Assembly: GCA_036375715.1 (NCBI GenBank)
Contig: DASVBS010000028.1
Coordinates: 1-64,000, forward strand
DNA length: 64,000 bases
DNA from: Longimicrobiaceae bacterium
GTDB lineage: Bacteria > Gemmatimonadota > Gemmatimonadetes > Longimicrobiales > Longimicrobiaceae
Reading direction: 5' to 3'
Positions 59,414 through 64,000 of this stretch are shown here, in pieces (position 1 is the stretch's first letter; every line of letters begins with the position of its first letter). Both the position numbers and the translations under genes were made by a program. The notes below the pieces were generated by a model. It did no database searches. It saw only the letters and a program-made list of their open reading frames with translations, and was not told the DNA's origin.

Positions 59414-60751
59414 CTACATCCCGGAGGGATAGGTCTCGGGCGCCTCGTCGCCACTGTGCCACAATTCGCCCGCCTCCAGAGGCACCACGGCACTGCTACG
59501 GTCGATGTGGATCACGGCGTCGAACTGACTTGCGAGTCTGGCCTGGAAGTAGTGGCTGAGGCGCTCCGTTCGCGGCCGGTAGATGACGCCTATGGCGCGC
59601 TCGAGTCGGTCGCTGTCGAGCGCCGACTCCAATTCCGGATCGCCCCGCATGACCACGAGGAAGTTCGGATTCCCACCCTGATGGAACAGCGCTTCGTAGC
59701 TCCCCCGCAGGCCGGACTGAACGGGCTTGAGCTCAGGCGGTGAATCCCAGTCCGAAGCGGCGGTGACGGTCCCCGAATAGGTGGTGAAGCCGACGTTGAA
59801 CACCGCTTCCCCCCACTGCTCTCGCGCCAACTGCCCCAGGTTCAGCTCTCCCCGCCTCCCCATATCGGTTGCGCGCGCGTCACCCACGTGGGTGTTGTGC
59901 GCCCAGACCACGACCCGGGCATTCCCTCTCGATTCCTCGAAGTAGTGGACGAGCGCCTCCAGCGTCTGCGCCATGTGGCTGTCGCGCAGGTTCCATGAGG
60001 AGACTCTCCCCGCGAACAGGCTGCGGTAGTACTCCTCCGCGTTCCTGACCAGGCGTGCGTTCTGTTCGGCATAGAAGTATTCGTCCTCGGGGATCCTTCC
60101 GTCCCGGGATGCGAGCTCGGCAGCGCGCTGCCGTAGCTCCTCGAGCTGCTGGACCACCTCGTCCTCGCACGAGCGACTGGCGCCGATCTCCGCCGCATAT
60201 CCGTAGTCCTGCGAATCGTCCCTGACCTGTTCGAAGCAGGCGTAGCGGTGGCGGGCACGCTTCGCGGCCTCGGGGTCTACCTCCTCGAGATAGCGGATGA
60301 CCTCGTACATCGAAGCGTACATGCTGTAGAGGTCCAGCCCGTAGAACCCGACCACGCGATGCCGATCGGTGACCGACCGATTGTACTCGCGAAGCCAGTC
60401 GACGAAGGTGAGGATGTCGGCGTTGCGCCACATCCAGGCGGGAAACCGGCGGAAGCCGCCCAGGGCGTCGGCGGCGCTGATATCCTCCCCCGTCGCTCGA
60501 ACGAAGCGGTTCACTCGATAGGCGTCGGGCCAGTCAGCCTCCACGGCGACCAGGTTGAAGCCCTTTTCCTCGATCAGACGTCTGGTGATCAGCGCGCGCT
60601 CATGATAGAACTCATGCGTCCCGTGGGTGGCCTCGCCCAGGAGCACAAGGCGGGCATCGCCGAGCGACTGGAGCAGGGGATCGTAATCCGGATGGTGTCC
60701 GCTGAGGGGTCGGGCCCGGGAGGAGATCAACGCGGTCAACGGCGTGTTCAT
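59414..60751 (-). CDS. erythromycin esterase family protein
   Basis: A 445-aa protein of the EreA/EreB-like family. The signature LVLLGEATHGTHEFYHERALITRRLIE gives Glu40, His43 and His46, with further conserved VEADWPDAYRVNRFV, FYGLDLYSMYASM, VVWAHNTHVGDARAT and GVIYRPRTERLSHYF. Plasmid-borne members hydrolyse macrolides, but most chromosomal homologues have unknown substrates, so resistance should not be assumed. No signal peptide is present. It is flanked by repeat element A4 upstream. Confidence 0.88.
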   Translation of the reverse strand: MNTPLTALISSRARPLSGHHPDYDPLLQSLGDARLVLLGEATHGTHEFYHERALITRRLIEEKGFNLVAVEADWPDAYRVNRFVRATGEDISAADALGGFRRFPAWMWRNADILTFVDWLREYNRSVTDRHRVVGFYGLDLYSMYASMYEVIRYLEEVDPEAAKRARHRYACFEQVRDDSQDYGYAAEIGASRSCEDEVVQQLEELRQRAAELASRDGRIPEDEYFYAEQNARLVRNAEEYYRSLFAGRVSSWNLRDSHMAQTLEALVHYFEESRGNARVVVWAHNTHVGDARATDMGRRGELNLGQLAREQWGEAVFNVGFTTYSGTVTAASDWDSPPELKPVQSGLRGSYEALFHQGGNPNFLVVMRGDPELESALDSDRLERAIGVIYRPRTERLSHYFQARLASQFDAVIHIDRSSAVVPLEAGELWHSGDEAPETYPSGM

Positions 60752-60829
60752 CGCCGCCTCCTTTCGTGGTACGGCGCCGTCCTGCTTCGAGACAGACGTC
60801 GCACGTTCCGGTCCGAGGGGCGGAAGATC

Positions 60830-61027
60830 GTGAATTATGAATTACGAATTACGAATTACGAGGACCCCTTTTCAAATTTCAACTTTGAATTTTCAAGCGG
60901 CTGTCGAGGCCATTGTCACCCTGAGCGACAGGGGAGGATCCGACGGGAATAGTCCCGGGTTGCGATCCTTCGCTTCCCTCAGGATGACAGGGAGGAGCAA
61001 GTAATTCGTAATTCGTAATTCCTAATT
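60830..61027. repeat. heptamer inverted-repeat element A4 (composite)
   Basis: Left arm 60831-60862 is GAATTAT/GAATTAC units, followed by a second AT-rich patch (60872-60896). Right arm 61001-61027 is GTAATTC units. The core encloses a separate inverted repeat (60914-60989). It occupies most of the 285-nt gap between the esterase and PAP2 genes; no gene is seen there. Confidence 0.88.
60914..60989. repeat. TGTCA-CCCTGAG inverted repeat nested in A4
   Basis: Left arm begins TGTCACCCTGAGCGACAGG and ends GGATCC at 60941. The right arm begins GATCCTTCGC at 60964 and ends CTCAGGATGACA at 60989; the two arms are imperfect reverse complements. Similar TCATCCTGAGCGAAG-type palindromes are widespread intergenic repeats in several bacterial phyla (from memory, not searched). 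Confidence 0.8.
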
Positions 61028-61036
61028 GTTTTTTCA

Positions 61037-61849
61037 ATGAGATCTTGCCGTTTGCTGTGCTGGCTGGTCGCTTGGGCGGCCCTCTGCCCGGTGGCGGCTT
61101 CGGCTCAATCAGAGAGCGGGAGCGGGGAAGCGCTCTTCACCTCGCGGGACGCGGTCTGGGCGGCGGGATTTGCCGCGGGAACCCTCGTCCTGGCGCCGCT
61201 CGACGTGAGCATCGCCACGGCTGTGCGGGACTCGTCCCTCCAGCAGCAGCCCCTGATCTCCCTATCCGCCGGAGGACTCCGCCTGCTCGGCCTGCCCGGT
61301 ACGTTCCTGATTACCGGGGGGATGTACGCGATCGGGCGCCTGGCGGATCGACCGGTCCTGGCGGACATCGGGCTGCACAGCTCCGAGGCAGTCGCCCTGG
61401 CCGCCGCGATCACGCTCGGGACGAAAACGCTCACCGGGCGCGCCCGCCCCTACACAGACGAGGGCAATTCGCTGAACTTCGCCCTCGGACGGGGCTGGAT
61501 GAACGACGCATACCAGTCGCTGCCTTCGGGGCATGCGACGGTCGCCTTCGCCACCGCGGCGGCCATCACGGCCGAAGTCGAGGAGCGCTGGCCTGAGGCC
61601 GAGCTGGGGGTCGGCGGGGCGCTGTTCAGCGCCGCGGCGCTGGTGGGAGCCTCGCGAGTGTACCACAACGTTCACTGGGCAACCGACGTGATGATGGCCG
61701 CGGGGCTCGGCACCTTTACGGGCTGGAAGGTCACGCGGTACGCTCACCGCAATCCGGACAACCCTCTGGACCGGTGGTTGCTCGGCGTCACCCTCTCTCC
61801 CTCGCCGGCGGGCACTTCCGCCCGCCTGTGGCTCCTGCCCGCCTTCTGA
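61037..61849 (+). CDS. PAP2 family phosphatase, exported
   Basis: A 270-aa protein with an N-terminal signal peptide ending PVAASAQ. The three PAP2 motifs are present: KTLTGRARPYTDEG, LPSGHATVAFA and SRVYHNVHWATDVMMA. Members dephosphorylate lipid phosphates or undecaprenyl pyrophosphate at the periplasmic face. Membrane segments are present but fewer and shorter than in typical six-helix PAP2 enzymes. The ATG follows a T-rich stretch at the edge of element A4 with no clear ribosome-binding site. Confidence 0.88.
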   Translation: MRSCRLLCWLVAWAALCPVAASAQSESGSGEALFTSRDAVWAAGFAAGTLVLAPLDVSIATAVRDSSLQQQPLISLSAGGLRLLGLPGTFLITGGMYAIGRLADRPVLADIGLHSSEAVALAAAITLGTKTLTGRARPYTDEGNSLNFALGRGWMNDAYQSLPSGHATVAFATAAAITAEVEERWPEAELGVGGALFSAAALVGASRVYHNVHWATDVMMAAGLGTFTGWKVTRYAHRNPDNPLDRWLLGVTLSPSPAGTSARLWLLPAF

Positions 61850-61856
61850 ACATGCC

Positions 61857-61873
61857 TGACCCGGATCGGGTCA
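61857..61873. promoter_or_regulatory. palindrome upstream of the GAF-GntR gene
   Basis: TGACCCG-GAT-CGGGTCA is a 7-bp perfect dyad with a 3-nt centre, just after the PAP2 stop and about 210 nt before the regulator's start. It may be an operator for the regulator or a weak terminator (no T-run). The rest of 61874-62084 holds nothing I can assign. Confidence 0.35.
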
Positions 61874-62084
61874 CACTCGTCCAAATGCTCTACCCGCAGC
61901 AGCGCCTGGCAACGCGTCCCCTCCCTGCGCGGGCGCGACCGTCCAGGGACGGAACCGCTGATGTATCCCGTTTCGGGCGGGCATTACCCGGCGCTGTGGG
62001 CGGCGTACTCGGCGCGGCCGCGGCGGCAGAGGGGCGGGGCGTGATCGTTGCAGTATGTGCGGCTGTCCTCCAGCCCCACGTGCG

Positions 62085-63620
62085 ATGGCAGCTCCCCCTC
62101 CCACCGAGACTCGCCCGCGCGCAGATTCCCGATCCGCCGGTCTGATTATCGGCCGCCTGGCGGAAGTCTCCGAACGCCAGTGCGATCGTGCGGCGCGACT
62201 GGCCATCATGCTCCTGCACGCGTCATCCGCGCGGGTGTACACGCGCCTCTCGGGTGAGAGGTTGCGCGTGCTGGGATCGTCGGATCCGCAGGATCAAGGG
62301 CTACCCGGACGGATACCGGACAGCGTGGCGGGCCGGGTCATGCGGACGGGGCGGGCGGTCGCCTTGCCGCCGAGCGGGCTGACAGCCCCGGCTGCTCGCG
62401 AGGCGGCCGAGCGATCCGACAGCGGCCGACCGCGCGGACAGGAAGCCTGCTTGGGAGTGCCGCTGCGCAGACGAAATGGCACCATCGTCGGAGCCCTGGT
62501 AGTGACCGATCGTGGCGAGCGCAGGTGGGAGGAGAGGGAGGTCGACCTCCTCGCAGATCTGGCGGCCCTGATAGGAGATGCCGTTCGCCCGCCGACACCC
62601 GACCGACCGCGAGGTGTAACCTCCCCACCCCACGAGTCGGTATCCACCGAGCTCCAAAATGCGACCAGAGGTGGTCCGCGGGGCGGCAGCGCTCCTCCAC
62701 GGCGGTCGGTGGAGGTCTTTGCGCAGGCAGATGACGCTACGCTCGTCGAGATGATCCGCGAAAGCATCGTGGGAAGCCTGCACCTCGGGGCTCTGCGGGC
62801 GGGCGATCGGCTGCCCAGCATCCGTCAGACGGCGCGAGCCTTTTCCGTCACACCCTACATGGTCCTGCAGGCGTACGCCGAACTCGAGTTGGAGGGGCTG
62901 GTTGAGCGGCGCGAGCGGTCCGGCGTCTTCGTGGCCAGCTTCGACAGCGGTTCGGTAAGCACGCTTCCCGAAACCGGGGCTTGGCTCACCGAGGTGTTGA
63001 CACAGGCCTGCCAGCACCAGGTCAAGATTCCTCTGCTCCCGGACCTGATCGGGCGCTGGACGAACGCCAGCCGTATCCGCTGCGCGTGCGTGGAAGCGTG
63101 CTACGACAGCCGCTTCACCCTCGCCCTGGAGCTTTCCCAGCAGTTCGGCATTCAGCCCCGCCTGGTCACAGCCGAGCTGAACCCCGCCGAGCTGCAGGGG
63201 ATCGACTTCGTCACCACCACCGCTTACCACGCGGCGCAGGTTGGCCCGATGGTCGCGGCGGCCGGCAAGCCGATGATCATCGCCACGATCAGCCCGCTGA
63301 TCCTGAGCTCGGCCCTCAACCACCTGCGCGAGCGCGATCTCACCGTGATCTGTGTCGACCGCACCTATGGCGAGCGGCTCCGGGCGTTGCAGGGCGGCGC
63401 GTACCGGGACCGGGTGCGCGTGATCACCACGGACGACGAGACTGCGATCGCCGCTCTGGACCGCCGCGAGGCTGTTCTTCTCACGCCGGCGGCCCGGCAG
63501 CGCCTCGTGCAGCCCGACTTCAGGTTGATCGCTCCCATGTACCCCGCCTACTCCCTCGACTTCGCGCGCAAAGTCGCGGAGTCGCTGATCCGGCTGAACC
63601 TGAAGGGGTCGCACGCGTGA
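62085..63620 (+). CDS. GAF-GntR fusion transcriptional regulator
   Basis: About 511 aa in three parts. The first (about 15-170) is GAF-like: LAEVSERQCDRAARLAIMLLHASSARVYTRLSG, then a C-terminal strand GVPLRRRNGTIVGALVVTDRGERRWEEREVDLLADLAALIGDAV. The second (about 220-290) is a GntR winged helix: DRLPSIRQTARAFSVTPYMVLQAYAELELEGLVERRERSGVFVA. The third (about 300-505) is an alpha/beta domain of unknown fold with FVTTTAYHAAQVGPMVAAAGKPMIIATISPLILSSAL. ATG 62085 or 62055 are possible starts. It overlaps the downstream THUMP methylase by GTGA. Confidence 0.82.
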   Translation: MAAPPPTETRPRADSRSAGLIIGRLAEVSERQCDRAARLAIMLLHASSARVYTRLSGERLRVLGSSDPQDQGLPGRIPDSVAGRVMRTGRAVALPPSGLTAPAAREAAERSDSGRPRGQEACLGVPLRRRNGTIVGALVVTDRGERRWEEREVDLLADLAALIGDAVRPPTPDRPRGVTSPPHESVSTELQNATRGGPRGGSAPPRRSVEVFAQADDATLVEMIRESIVGSLHLGALRAGDRLPSIRQTARAFSVTPYMVLQAYAELELEGLVERRERSGVFVASFDSGSVSTLPETGAWLTEVLTQACQHQVKIPLLPDLIGRWTNASRIRCACVEACYDSRFTLALELSQQFGIQPRLVTAELNPAELQGIDFVTTTAYHAAQVGPMVAAAGKPMIIATISPLILSSALNHLRERDLTVICVDRTYGERLRALQGGAYRDRVRVITTDDETAIAALDRREAVLLTPAARQRLVQPDFRLIAPMYPAYSLDFARKVAESLIRLNLKGSHA

Positions 63621-64000
63621 CCCTGGCCGGCGGATCGCGGGAGGGGGAGGCTCGTTCGATCTTCGTGGTGACGGCGCCCGGCCTGGAACGGGTAGCCGCC
63701 CGCGAGCTGCTCGACCTGGGAATCTCGGGTGAGGTGCAGGCGGGAGGGGTCGAGGTCAGGGGTGGGCGGAGCACGCTCTACGACCTCAACCTGCGACTGC
63801 GCTCGGCCAGCCGAGTGCTGGTCCGAATCGCCGAATTCCGCGCCCGGACCTTCTTCGAGCTCGAGCGCCACGGCGCGCGTGTGCCGTGGAAGGAGTACAT
63901 CGCGCCCGGGCGCCCGGTACGGGTGAGGGTCACCAGCCGGAAATCCAAGCTCTACCACGAGGGGGCCATCGAGGAGCGATTGCTGAGAGCGATCGGCTCC
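63617..64000 (+). CDS. RlmL-type rRNA methyltransferase, THUMP domain (partial)
   Basis: The gene runs off the right edge; 128 codons are visible from GTG 63617. The sequence SIFVVTAPGLERVAARELLDLGI...YDLNLRLRSASRVLVRIAEFRARTFFELERH...PVRVRVTSRKSKLYHEGAIEERLLRAIG is the N-terminal ferredoxin-like/THUMP region of the RlmL/YpsC class of 23S rRNA G2445-type methylases. The methyltransferase domain is outside the window. Its start overlaps the stop of the GAF-GntR gene, so they are likely co-translated. Confidence 0.88.
   Translation, partial: MTLAGGSREGEARSIFVVTAPGLERVAARELLDLGISGEVQAGGVEVRGGRSTLYDLNLRLRSASRVLVRIAEFRARTFFELERHGARVPWKEYIAPGRPVRVRVTSRKSKLYHEGAIEERLLRAIGS

Noticed and set aside
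59414-60751. Acquired macrolide-resistance gene
   Set aside because: Base composition matches neighbours, no mobile element is near, and chromosomal members of this family usually have other or unknown substrates.

Overview
The window is GC-rich, gene-dense bacterial chromosome. It shows no prophage, insertion sequence, CRISPR array or rRNA. Gene content points to a Gram-negative, aerobic, free-living bacterium: a SusC/RagA-type TonB receptor start, many lipoproteins, a complete F1Fo ATP synthase and two sigma-54 activators. The mix, plus AT-rich heptanucleotide repeats between genes, resembles Gemmatimonadota, but that placement is an inference without a marker-gene search. Most of the window is housekeeping DNA.

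Layout: 1-3745 holds a TonB-receptor N-terminus, tyrS, a DUF3343 protein, otsA and a YtxH-like protein. 3994-8006 is an overlapping operon: receiver-only regulator, PleD-like GGDEF protein, ligA, V4R protein. 8213-10318 is ruvX-mltG-thiE, converging on a PHP phosphoesterase. 11240-19273 (minus) is the whole ATP synthase operon, atpZ-atpI-atpB-E-F-H-A-G-D-C, read from a promoter whose spacer lies in a near-perfect palindrome. 19439-28293 carries a BsuPI lipoprotein, a CorC-type membrane protein, a gamma-carbonic-anhydrase homologue, an M42 peptidase, thiO, prepilin peptidase, an RlmB-like methylase, two tandem M48 lipoproteases and thiD. 28316-37309 is the protein-quality-control block: PNP, dnaK, htrA, tRNA-Leu, tig, clpP, clpX, engB.

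37356-41190 (minus) has argF, gcvT and a sigma-54 activator with a degenerate receiver. 41437-46424 has an M30-type metalloprotease, a HemY-like oxidoreductase and three small uncharacterised proteins. 46686-57739 is a long minus-strand run: quinone oxidoreductase, pterin dehydratase, secreted PIG-L deacetylase, an iron-type ABC transporter, and a PilS/PilR-like two-component pair. 58156-64000 has an unknown lipoprotein, an erythromycin-esterase homologue, a PAP2 phosphatase, a GAF-GntR fusion regulator and the start of an RlmL-type rRNA methylase.

The strongest unexplained signal is in the gaps. Six intergenic elements each consist of tandem 7-nt repeats facing their own reverse complement across a dissimilar core. 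Four use GAATTAC/GTAATTC and two use GTTATCC/GGATAAC. Two sit inside the ATP synthase operon, one supplies the stop codon of argF, one encloses the clpX terminator, and one contains a second kind of inverted repeat.
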